Source: Thuidium tamariscinum
Taxonomy: Eukaryota > Streptophyta > Bryopsida > Hypnales > Thuidiaceae
Assembly: GCA_947034885.2 (NCBI GenBank)
Contig: OX344749.2
Span: 48,327,682-48,391,681 of the forward strand
Reading direction: 5' to 3'
Length of the DNA: 64,000 nt
The translations under genes were made by a program, and so were the position numbers. A model generated the notes under the pieces. It was not told the DNA's origin. It worked only from the letters and a program-made list of their open reading frames with translations, and made no database searches. The number at the start of each line of letters is the position of its first letter. Position 1 is the first letter of the stretch. Of this stretch, positions 47,796-62,319 are shown piece by piece.

Positions 47796-48666
47796 TTGTT
47801 ATTTTTTTGGAACAAATCTTTTCAAAAACATCCAAATAGATTCAATGAAGAAGAACAAATACATTTTTCATTCCTTTATCACCCCCCTTTGAACATCACA
47901 AAAAATTGGGGGTCTCTAGATGTTTGCTAGACTTTGGACTAGTTCACTACTTCACTACTTCACCCCAAGGTCCAAATAAAAATTCAATATTTTTTTCCAA
48001 ATTTTTCTCCTTGAATTGCTCATTCAATTCTAGGAACCGTGAGGAGGCCCCATTTTTTCACTAATGAATCATGAAATTGTTCATGAAAATATGTTGACCT
48101 CTATTTTTTTAAGAGTTTCAAGGTTATTTTATTAGACACTTATTGCCTACACTGTTATCCTAGAGCTAATTCAAATTTTTTAAGGTATCTTGGGAAAATA
48201 AGAACTTCTTTTTCTAGGATCTTCTAGGATAAAGTTCCCAAGTTATACAATGTTATGGTTTGGTGACAAATGAATGGCTAAAGTAATTACACCTAAAAAC
48301 AACTTGGTGACAAATTCAACCTTTCCAAATTTGTACTTGAAATTGCACTTTTGATAATTACATAAGAGCCTAGACTTGGTTTTGAGCATACCTATAATCA
48401 ACACTTTTGAAATGTACCTTAGCGTTGTAAATATTGCATTCCAAGATTGAGTCTCTTAGGCCTCAAAGTTCTTTGATTATGTTTTCCTACAAGACACTCA
48501 AAATGGGTTGTTTTGATGGCAAAGGCCCTCCAAAAATGACAAATGAAATCTTACTACATCTCACTATAAGATTTAGTAATATACTACTTCATTATATTGT
48601 AGTAAAAAAATGGAAGGTTTTGACCACACAAATTAGGAGATTTAAGAGTTTGAAAGTCCTCAAATA

Positions 48667-49407
48667 GGGTGAATGCAGGAAAGACTTGTACTATTTGGCG
48701 TCACACTTTGAGTGACGGAGTTGTCATGAGCTATAACTTTTGAAGCATTAACTCTTTGAACTTGAAATTTTTATTGAATATGACTTACTTGATAGTTATC
48801 AAAACACTTATTTTTTAGAAATTTTTAAAAATAATTTTATATTTAAATTATAATTTCTCTAATTTGTCACACTTTGCGGTTTAGGGTTTTTTAGTACTAG
48901 GGAGTACTTTAAATTAATTTTAGAGATGATATTTCTAGAGTCTATTCCTACACTAAGTAGGCATGTTTCCGCCGAAGGAAATTTAAAAATCATTATTCTC
49001 TTTCCTCTACATGTGTGCTAACAAGCCTCCCTTGTGCGCACATTTTTGAACAATCAAGATAGTTTTCGGATCATTATTTTGGTGAAATAAATTTACCATA
49101 AAGTCTTCCCAAATGGAAAATTTTTAGTTTAAGAAAAATTACTTTCCCTAATTTTTACAAATTAAAATGTGAAACTATAGTGAAAGTTACAATTTTCACG
49201 AAATTCAGCATTTTTCTAGTTCTCCTACTTAGAGAATTTTTCTATGCTTTTCCTTCCTAGGGTATCTTCTTCTTAAAGTTATATACATCAAAAATATTTT
49301 TCACTTTTTTTAAAAATTGATTTATTATTTATATAGTACTCCCAAAGAAAAAAGTGAGTACTGTGCAAAACACTACACTTTTCCGCAGGTCTTTCTTGCA
49401 ATGACCC
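48667..49407. mobile_element. Family B element
   Basis: Ends GGGTGAATGCAGGAAAGACT and GGTCTTTCTTGCAATGACCC. Flanks (AATA / TCTA) show no clear duplication. Confidence 0.75.
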
Positions 49408-50442
49408 TCTAGACCTAGAAGAGAAAAGAATAAAAAAAAAATAGCTCAAAATATCAAACTTTGTCAAGCTTAATAATTTTATATTGAAGTTGAAGATAAG
49501 ATTAGTTCAACATATTGTATCTGGCACAAGAGGAAGTTGGGTCAAGGTTAGTGAAGCCCTGTTCATCTAGTCATCTTGAATCTTTGACATTATTCCCCTT
49601 GATTGACACATTGTTCTTAGTGATTGATACACGTTCCTCTCAATTTACAATTAATTCCCTTATATATCCCATAAAATATAGTAGAAAAATTCACATGTTA
49701 TTCAATGCCTTCAAATTCTTTGACTTTTATTTCACATAGCTTCATAATCCATTTGATTTGTGTATTTGGAGAAGAAAAGAGAAGTTATTTATATATGAGG
49801 GGTGGTAGGAGGTAAGACAACTTGTGTGGGATATGTAAATTAGAATAAATTTGAGCTTAACCACTCATAGTGAAGTAAAAACTAGGAATTGTATTTACTT
49901 TCAAGCCTCATTTTGGCATAGTAGAATAGTTATTTTCAAATAAAATTGAACTAAGAAAAGTTGTTGAATCAAGTTAAATTTCATCTTCAAAAATTTGTTT
50001 GCAATTTTGACACTCCAATAAGAAGTTATGAACAAAATTCAAAGAGGGGGTTGGAAGAGACATTTTCTTTGAAGTGTCAAAATCACAAATAGATTTTTGA
50101 GGATGAAAGTTATTTGATATAACAACTTTTTTTAGTTTAAAGTTTTTGAAAATAGCTACAGATTATGTCAAAACGAGGTGTGAAATTATACACAATTCCT
50201 AGTTTTTACTTCACTATGAGTGGTTGAGCTCAAATTCATTCTAATTTACATATCTTCCATAGCTTGCTTAAACTCCTACTACCCTTCTTGTATAAATAAA
50301 TTCTCCTCTCATCCTCAAATTTACAAAATATATGGCTCTTGAGCTATGAAAAATAATAGTTACTGAATTTAAAGGCTTTGAATAATATGTGGAATTTTCT
50401 AAATCTAATGGGATAATTATCTACTTCTAGTACCTCCTTGTA
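49408..50442. other. Stretch without recognised gene
   Basis: Part of it is an inverted repeat: CACTCATAGTGAAGTAAAAA near 49862 pairs with TTTTTACTTCACTATGAGTG near 50202, and AAATTTTTGAAGATGAAA-type sequences face each other between them. This looks like another, poorly bounded foldback of about 400-500 bp. Confidence 0.45.
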
Positions 50443-51848
50443 CAATGGGGTACCAATCAAAATATCATTTTCGAATTTGCAGTGAGAAAATTTTTAGTAT
50501 CACTAACTTTGAAAGCCTCCCGAGAGCTCAAAAATTGGTATTTTATCATTAAATTTTTACCACAAAATCATCTTTAAGTTAATCATATGTATGCCAAATA
50601 TCAAGGGCAAAAGATTGACCAAAAAAAAGTTATTCAAAATCTACCAACATGGGTAGTGGTGAGAAACATTTCACTACTTTCAACTTTGACACCTTCCTAA
50701 GGATTGAGTTTCTTTTTCTTTTTCCATGAAATTTTTGTCATGAAACAATATCTATATTTTTAACATGTATAAAAAATTTCAAGGTAAAAAAAGTTTTTTT
50801 GAGAAGATATTTGAAATCTCTCAACATGTGTAGTTTTGAGAAAATGTTTACAATTGCCAACTTTGACAGTTGACACCATCCCAAGGGCTGAAAAATTGTT
50901 TTTTTACCATGAATTTTGTTTTGTGAAGTCATATATATGTTGATAATATGTGATCCAAATTTCAAGTTCAAATGAATTACCAAAGAAAAAATATACAAAA
51001 TCTCCCAACATGTATAGTTGTGAGGAGGAGTTTTTTGAGCCCTTAGTATAGAGTTATTTTGTGGACCAAAGTTTGACACGAATGTAAAAACTCAACCTCA
51101 CAACTACACATGTTGAGAGATTTTGAATATCTTTTTTTGGGTAAGTGTTTCGAACTTGAAATTTGGAACATATATTATTAATATAAATTTGATCTCATTC
51201 AAAAAATTTCATGTTAAATAGACAAATTTTCAGCCCTTGGGAGAGTGTCAAAGTTGGCAATAGTGAAAATTTTCTCACAACTACACATGTTGGGAGATTT
51301 TGTATATTTTTTCTTTGGTAATTCATTTGAACTTGAAATTTGGATCACATATTATCAATGTATATATGACTTCACAAAACAAAATTCATGGTAAGAAACC
51401 AATTTTTCAGCCCTTGGGAGGGTGTCAAAGTTGGCAATTGTAAACATTTTCTCAAAACTACACCTGTTGAGAGATTTCAAATATCTTCTCAAAAAAACTT
51501 TTTTTACCTTGAAATTTTTTATACATGTTAAAAACATAGATATTGTTTCATGACAAAAATTTCATGGAAAAAGAAAAAGAAACTCAATCCTTAAGAAGGT
51601 GTCCAAGTTGAAAGTAGTGAAATGTTTCTCACTACTATCCATGTTGGTAGATTTTGAATAACTTTTTTTTGGTCAATCTTTTGGCCTTGAAATTTGGCAT
51701 ACATATAATTAACTTAAAAATGATGCTGTGTTAAAAATTTCGTGATAAAATACTAATTTTTGAACTCTCAAGAGGCTTTCAAAGTTGGTAGTACTAAAAT
51801 TTTTCTCACTGCAAATCCGAAAACGACATTTTGATTGGTACCCCACTG
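50443..51848. mobile_element. Family E foldback element, second copy, opposite orientation, TSD TA
   Basis: Ends CAATGGGGTACCAATCAAAA and TTTTGATTGGTACCCCACTG flanked by TA at 50441-50442 and 51849-51850. Same 176-177-bp monomers, but here the shorter monomer array is on the left and the longer one on the right, so it is the reverse complement of the copy at 38610-40003. Confidence 0.85.
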
Positions 51849-52268
51849 TACATTCTAGAGAATTTATAAGCCTAAATTTTCTTAGAAAAGTACCTTGACT
51901 TGAACGTGGGCTAGAAACTTGAATATAGCCTCGAGTTTCTTTTGGGTGTCGTATTCTAATTTTCCCTCTGACTAGTATAATTATCCCTGCTCGAGCTACC
52001 CCTGTCCATTGAAAATAACATTTTAACCTATAACTTCTTATGGACAAATTCAAATGAAAAAAAAGTTAGTAAAGTCGCAAGATGTTCCTCATCTTTACCT
52101 CCAAAGGAAATTTCAAAAAATATAGTGGATTTTTCACTTTGTAGTTACGTGCCGAAAATGTCTATGCCACCAAAAAATATAGTTTGGTTGTTCATGGGTT
52201 AAATTATCCTCATTTCAATTACAAACCGTAGTCAACAATAACATACATAACTTTAGAATACAAATTGT

Positions 52269-53948
52269 GGGTGAATGCACGAAACACCTGTACTATTTGT
52301 TGCGTTTTTTTGGGTTGACCGCTTTAAGATGGCTCTAACTTTTGAATAAAAAACTAAGTGTCCAAAATAAAAAAAACACTTCCTAGATATCTTGACTCAT
52401 ATTATTATCCTTATTTTTTACAAATTAAAAAAAATCATTTGATATTTAAAATTCAATTTTGTTAATTTGTCACACTTTGACATTGTGGGGGTTTTAGTAC
52501 TATTTAGAACCCAAAAAACCGAATTTTGAGCTGAATATTTGAGTGGATATTCTATTAGTAGACTTATAGCTTATCTTTAAAGGAATTTTAAAAATAGTCA
52601 TTTTTTTGATGTGTAGAAGTCTACAAAGAGACCTTCTTTCTACTTGCTTTTTGAAACATATAAAACATTCTTTTGGTGATTTTCTTGGTCAAGCCTTATC
52701 ACCAAAAAGTCTTCTCAAATGGACAATTTTTAGATTTCATTAAATTTGTTTTTTCTATTTTTTACAAATTAAAATGTTAAAGTTGTATTTTTCTTCACTA
52801 GAATTTTGGACATAGAACACATAGAATTCCAATGAAGAAAATACATACTTCAATGTTTTAATTAATAAAAATTAAAAAATATTTTTACAAATAAAAATAA
52901 AAATTGGCCATTTGAGAAGACTTTTTGGCCCGGGGAGATAACTTAGTGTATAAAAACAAACTATGTGAGTTAAAGTGATTTTTCGACCCCCAATATACTT
53001 TTTTATAAACTATGATTTTGACCTATAATTTTGAGATGTGCTTAACAATTACTATAGGCTTCTATTGCCAAAAAATTTGAATTCAAATAACATATGAAAT
53101 GATTATTAGAGTAGGTTGAAAAATGAACTAAACTGCTATGTTTTTCAACTCAAATATTTATAGAGAATGCATTTAAATGAGTATGGCATCAATATTCAAG
53201 AAAAATAAACTTTCAATGAAAAACTATTTTTGACAAATTTTTTTTCATTTTTTAGACAATTTTTTCTTATATAAAATAGGGGTGTGAAAGTTATTTTCAG
53301 CTCTACAGTGTATTTTTTTACTTAAAAAATTTGTAACTAATTATAATCAACAAATAAAAATATCAATAATTCAAGTTATAAACTTTCAAAGTAGAACAAT
53401 ATTCTCATTTTTTTTTTTTTTTTTCTTTAAATTTTAGGACATAAAATAGGGGGTCCAAAATATTCTCACACGTGGTGTCTAAAAGTTACTCTAAGTTATC
53501 TCCCCGGGCTTTTTGGTGATAAGGCTTGACCAAGAAAATCACCAAAAAAATGTTTTAAACGTTTCAAAAAGCAAGCAGAAAAAATGTCTCTTTGTAGACT
53601 TCTACACCACATGAAAACGACTATTTTTGAAATTCCTTTTGAGATAAGCTATAATTCTACTAAGAAAACATCCTCTCAAAATTTCAGCTCAAAATTCATT
53701 TTTTTGGGTTCTAAATAGTACTAAAAACCCCTAAATTGGAATGTGTGACAAAAAATCGGGGGCTATTTAAAAATAGTAAAATATTTTTTTAAAATCCTCA
53801 AAAATTCTGAATGATGTATATTAGTTATGAGTACCCATTTTAAAAAATTTGAATCATTTGGAGCTAAAAAACAAAAGTTATGGCTAAAAAACTAGTCACC
53901 ACAAAACATGATGCAACACAGCAGTACAAGTGTTTCATGCAATCACCC
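52269..53948. mobile_element. Family B element split by a family C insertion, TSD TTGT
   Basis: Ends GGGTGAATGCACGAAACACC and GTGTTTCATGCAATCACCC; 4-bp duplication TTGT at 52265-52268 and 53949-53952. The interior is a foldback whose arms face each other on both sides of the family C element. Confidence 0.85.
52929..53508. mobile_element. Family C (hAT-like) element nested in family B, TSD CTTTTTGG
   Basis: Ends CCCGGGGAGATAACTTAG and CTAAGTTATCTCCCCGGG; perfect 8-bp duplication CTTTTTGG at 52921-52928 and 53509-53516. AT-rich interior, no transposase frame. Confidence 0.9.
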
Positions 53949-53978
53949 TTGTACACAAAATTTGATGCTTATTTGAAA

Positions 53979-54145
53979 GCTTCCAAATGTTAGTAAGTGC
54001 CCCTACTGAAGGTTCTATCCCACAGCAACCTTTAGGGGCACTTGGGGCATGTTGCTGTTGGACAATACCTTTAGGGGCTTCCAAATGTTAGTAAGTGCCC
54101 CTAAAAGCTCAGTCCCACAACATGCCCCAAGTGCCCCTAAAGGTT
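53979..54145. repeat. Compound direct and inverted repeat
   Basis: Direct copies of CTTCCAAATGTTAGTAAGTG at about 53980 and 54079. Inverted copies: ACCTTTAGGGGCACTTGGGG at 54028 pairs with CCCCAAGTGCCCCTAAAGGT at 54125. Possibly a small foldback element. Confidence 0.7.
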
Positions 54146-55405
54146 CTGTACCATTGTTCTTCTATGTTAGAAGAATGTCCTCCATTGATTTGCTTCACCG
54201 TGTTGTTTGTGTGTGTTGCTGTAGCCAGGGCTGTTATTAGTAGTCACCCCTAAACTTTGCATTCAAAATTTGAGATGCTGTCCAATTGTGTGACAGATAT
54301 GTACCTGGCGTTAATCTTGCCTGCCTGATACTGCCAGTCGGAGATGAGGCATTTCATCAGTGCCCCGCTTTTTTGCTTTTTTTTTTAACACAAATAAAGG
54401 AGACCTTTACTGCAAAGGAAGAAATAATACATCAGTGCCCCGCTTTGGTGTGGACTGTGGCCCGACCTGTGGTCTCACGTGCTCTGCAATGAACAGTGGC
54501 TGTGGCATTTTTCTAGTGAGAAAATGCAGTCATTGAAGGAGAAATCGAAGAAGTTCTCCGCACGCGCTGACCACTTTTTGATCGACCCCCTAGTTTTCAG
54601 TTGCTACAGTCTTCAGATCAGATATTATTGAAGACATTCCAGGAAAAGGAGGAAGAGAACTATCACATGCAAGTGGGCCAGACCACAAACTATATGATAA
54701 GGGAGGAAATGTATGAATAAGAATGACGATCATGGTGCATCTTGAACTGCAATCGAACCTATTGAATTGCTTTCCCTTTACAATGCGGGTGATGATCAAG
54801 CGTGGTGAGCACAAGGCCGGCGGCCGGCCGATATGGCTGGAAATGTGGTCGGGATTTTATCCCTGCAATTGTGGAAATGGAAACTACTGGCCTCATGCTT
54901 TCCTCAAGATTTCGCAGTGAATTGTATATTGCTAGCTAAATCCTTGCTAATGCAATGAATGCTTTATACGGAGTAATTTCTAACTAGTATGCCAGTAATC
55001 ACCGGCAGTGCCGTAAATTGGACTGGAAGCCGATCGATCAAGACTTGGTTTCGAAAGCTATTCATTTTAGGAACTTATTTTGGTGAGAATCACTGAAGAA
55101 ATGAAACCATATGAATTGGCGTTTGCTTCAATTCCGTTTCATTGGCGGCATTCCATGCGCCATTTTGACATTGGCAATCGCTTCCTATATCGATAGATAT
55201 GTAAATAAATAAGCAAATTGCATTTCATCCTCAACAAAAGGTAAGATTCCACCCGCATTCCCTCGCAGTTATCTAAAATAATCAATTAATAATTTCCTTC
55301 AATTAATTTCTAGAGGGTTCACACCAAGCCATTTTACTGAAATTGTGCCATTTTAACGATATTGCTGTTCGTTAGTAGGTGCTGCCAATGAGCTCTGGTT
55401 CATTC
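54146..55405. other. Mixed stretch, no gene recognised
   Basis: Holds a minus-strand retroposon-like tail (about 54372-54420) and a possible decayed family A element near 55140-55370 (GCGGCATTCCATGCGCCATTT ... CATTTTAACGATATT). Short open frames show no domain. Confidence 0.4.
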
Positions 55406-55440
55406 ATAAGAACTAGGGTGGCCCGTGCCGTTGCCACGGT
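55406..55440 (-). mobile_element. Helitron-like 3' terminus (hairpin then CTAG|T)
   Basis: Read on the minus strand the sequence is a GC hairpin (CCGTGGCAACGGCACGG) followed about ten bases later by CTAG and then T at 55412. A GC hairpin shortly before CTRR with insertion next to a T is the standard 3' end of Helitrons. The element would extend to the right on the plus strand, where tandem repeats follow. The 5' end (TC) was not located. Confidence 0.5.
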
Positions 55441-55470
55441 CTAAAAGAAAAGAAAAGAAATAATTTTTTA

Positions 55471-55930
55471 ATTTTTTTAATGTATAGAAACTTCAAAATT
55501 CAACAACTTTCATGCCGTAGGTTGGAACACCATCAATTAAAGCCCGTGCACCCCTCCTCGCCGAGGGCTTACCGACGGTACCAAACACGCACCCGGGGGA
55601 CTCACGGTCCGAGAGATCTAAATTTTCTAATTTTTTTAATGTATAGAAACTTCAAAATTCAATAACTTTCATGCCGTAGGTTGGAACACCATGAATCAAA
55701 GCCCGTGCACCCTCCTCACCGAGGGCTTTCCGACGGTACCAAACACGCACCCGGGGACTCACGGTCCGGGAGATCTCAATGTAACATATAGAAACTTCAA
55801 AATTCAATAACTTTCATGCCGTAGGTTGGAACACCATGAATCAAAGCTCGTGCACCCCTCCTCGCCGAGGGCTTTCCAACAGTACCAAACACGCACCCGG
55901 GGACTCACGGTCCGGGAGATCTCAACGTAA
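55471..55930. repeat. Three tandem copies of a GC-containing unit of about 145-159 bp
   Basis: Each unit starts near ATAGAAACTTCAAAATTCAA (55484, 55643, about 55787), continues with CATGCCGTAGGTTGGAACAC, and ends with CACGCACCCGGG, CTCACGGTCC and GAGATCT. The second and third copies are closest. It lies next to the Helitron-like end and may be its internal minisatellite. Confidence 0.85.
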
Positions 55931-56070
55931 CAAACAAACAAACAACTTATCTTCAGAGGAGGATTCCGGCAGCTTTGAGAAAATAGTTAGTGAGTGTTAA
56001 TTGTATGTTTGGTGTCAGCTCCCTAAGAAAGCGGTCCGGTGAGTGAGGGCCTGTTTGCACGAGGGCTACG

Positions 56071-56861
56071 AAGTCCTTGGAACTCTGCCATTTTCACGAA
56101 ATTACTGAAACTTTAGTGGTACTCAAGAGAATCCAATTCTTGGAGACGGAGCTTTTCGTACAACACTTCCATATCTGAGAACTTTGGGTTGGCAAACACT
56201 TCCTCCTACCTCACTGGGCCGTTCTCTTCTAGTTCCGTACTTTTCCAGGCACTCTGTTTACTTTAACACTTTTTTTTAAATTTTTTACTTTATAAAGAAA
56301 TTTTTCCTTTATGCCTTCAATTTCTTCATTTCATTATTAAGCAATAGTGTTTTTTTTGGGTTTTTTTTAAAACAAAGGACAATTTCCATTGCAAGGGAAA
56401 CAGTACAAAGAACCAAAGGCAAAAGGCCTCGGCGCATCATTTTTGGTTTTCACAACTAACGACCTAGCAATGAACAGAGCCACCAGTTAGCAATAGTGTT
56501 TTGACCGATCTAATTTGGAAGGAATATTATGTACCATTTCAGAGTCTAAGATTAAGGTATTGAGACGTACTTCTGGTGCAGAATGAACTGGGAAGTAAAG
56601 ATCATGTGTGCTCCGAAATCCTCTCCCAAGAACACCTCAAGACAACTAGTTGCTTAAAACGGCTATTTATAAAATGCAGTGGAGTTTGGATTAAAGTTTG
56701 TCGACCAAATGATTGAGCTCCATGCACATATTAAGCTCCAAGCGGAGGTCGGCTGACATTAACAGACCCTGAGAGCACTAAATTAGCGTTCTAAACGCAG
56801 TGTCTGAGAAAACTCCTGCAAAGTTTCAGTAATTTCGTGAAAATGGCAGAGTTCCAAGACT
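56071..56861. repeat. Pair of 42-44-bp inverted repeats related to family A ends
   Basis: 56071-56114 (TCTGCCATTTTCACGAAATT inside) is the reverse complement of 56820-56861 (AATTTCGTGAAAATGGCAGA inside) with one indel. The orientation is opposite to a normal family A element, so the two arms look like facing-out ends or a rearranged pair. A minus-strand retroposon-like tail (about 56360-56420) lies between them. Confidence 0.7.
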
Positions 56862-57409
56862 TCGGCACTTTCAGAACCATAGCCCACGGAAATTATGTTA
56901 TGATTTGTTTCTTCTAATGCGTGTGACACTAGCAAAGTCTACCAAAGTGACTCACACTTGTACAAACTAAGTAGAGCAGGTTGAAACGTTACTGTAATCC
57001 TATTGAATTAATTTGTACAATTTTATTGGGTCGAGACACTGGCTAGTTCTGTGCCCGCACTAATACGATCAATTAGCGGAGGTTTTAGGCTTTAGAAGTC
57101 TTTAGACTTGTGAGAGTTTTACTTCTTCCCGGTCCCCCCTGTCCTCCATCATCGTTCTAAAAAATCACTAGTACTCTTGGTTTCCACTTTTGGCCAGAGC
57201 CTTGCCTGGTAATTACTGTCTGTCCTCATGACTTAAGTTATCAACAATATTCAGGAAGCTCCGCCCTGTAATGAAACTCGCTTCAGTTGCGTATAAATTT
57301 TCGAGTAACCATTAGAAAATACAGACAAAGGCCCGGCCATAGAGGCCGGCTTTTCTGTTCGCATGAAAGAAAAATAGTACTCCTCCTTTTGTCCAGCCTG
57401 TTAGGCTTG

Positions 57410-57477
57410 GCTGCTTTGTACTCGGTGTTTTGCAATGGAATTCCATTCGTTTCGAAAAAGAAAAAGAAAAAGAAATA
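57410..57477 (+). mobile_element. Retroposon-like 3' tail
   Basis: TTTGCAATGGAATTCCATTC then GTTTCG and (AAAAAG)n. Related to the tails at 44215 (plus), 54372 and 56360 (minus). The phrase GGCTGCTTTGTACTCGGTG before it also resembles the minus-strand copy near 56400. Confidence 0.45.
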
Positions 57478-57861
57478 TAGTATTAAAACTCTGGTCGAAT
57501 ACTTCCCTCAATTATACAGACTAGCAATCGATTGCAAAAATGCGAATGCGACTTCGGCAGCTGTCAACAAGCTAAGTCCTTGTAACTTAAACAGCAGCTT
57601 GCGAGCTGAAACTCCTTAACTTTCACCTCGCACCCGCGCCGCTCCTACCAAGTCTGTAAAGCAAGCCTTATCAGCTTGCAACAAACAATAAAATACTATA
57701 TAGGTTTATCCACATCGTAAACCAAACAAATTCACACTCAAGATATCAGAGCCTAGAATGCAGCCAATAGACTAGCTGCAGAGTGATTGCTCACACTCCG
57801 AACATTCCACTCAATTTCCTTCCAAGACTAGAACATCATCACGGAGCGTGCCACAACTTAT

Positions 57862-58151
57862 GGCGAAATTTCATTAAAATGGACCGTTACTTTTAACAGT
57901 TGAGACCGTGCAATCTGAAATCTAGATTTTTGAAATCTGTATGGTTCGTATATGTTTTAAATCTATATCATTGTAAGATGTTTCAGACCGCGTGGTCTGA
58001 AATCAGAATAATTTGTAGATTTTTGAGGTCTATATGGTCTTACATGTCTGAAAATCTACACCTGTACTACCTGTACTAGATGCCCGTTTTTAGTTCAGAC
58101 CGCGCGGTCTGAAAAATGGCATATGTAATATCGCCATTTTAATGAAATTCG
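57862..58151. mobile_element. Family A MITE just upstream of the peroxidase gene
   Basis: Ends GCGAAATTTCATTAAAATGG and GCCATTTTAATGAAATTCGG. It ends about 250 bp before the peroxidase ATG, so it is probably in or next to the promoter. The interior carries repeated GGTCTGAAA phrases, including the palindromes TTTCAGACCGCGTGGTCTGA and TTCAGACCGCGCGGTCTGAA. Confidence 0.8.
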
Positions 58152-58400
58152 GCATACTTGCAACTAGCTGCTGAATTCTACGACCCACGTGACTAGCTTT
58201 TGACTAATTAAGCGTCTGCAAGGCTGACACCGAATCCTGTTGCGTACAAATACCTGCCTGGGTCAGTTAGAGCTTCATGTCGACACACGCCTCTGCTCCG
58301 ATCCCAAGCTCGGCCGGCCACAGTGAGATAGCTAGACGCTGACGCCGATCGACCGATTCGTTGGCAAGGTGGTCACAGATAGACTCGCAGGGGGTTCGCG

Positions 58401-62319
<3,919 letters not shown>

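Noticed and set aside
57287..57619. 110-codon frame
   Set aside because: Runs through a retroposon tail and its A-rich end; not a gene.
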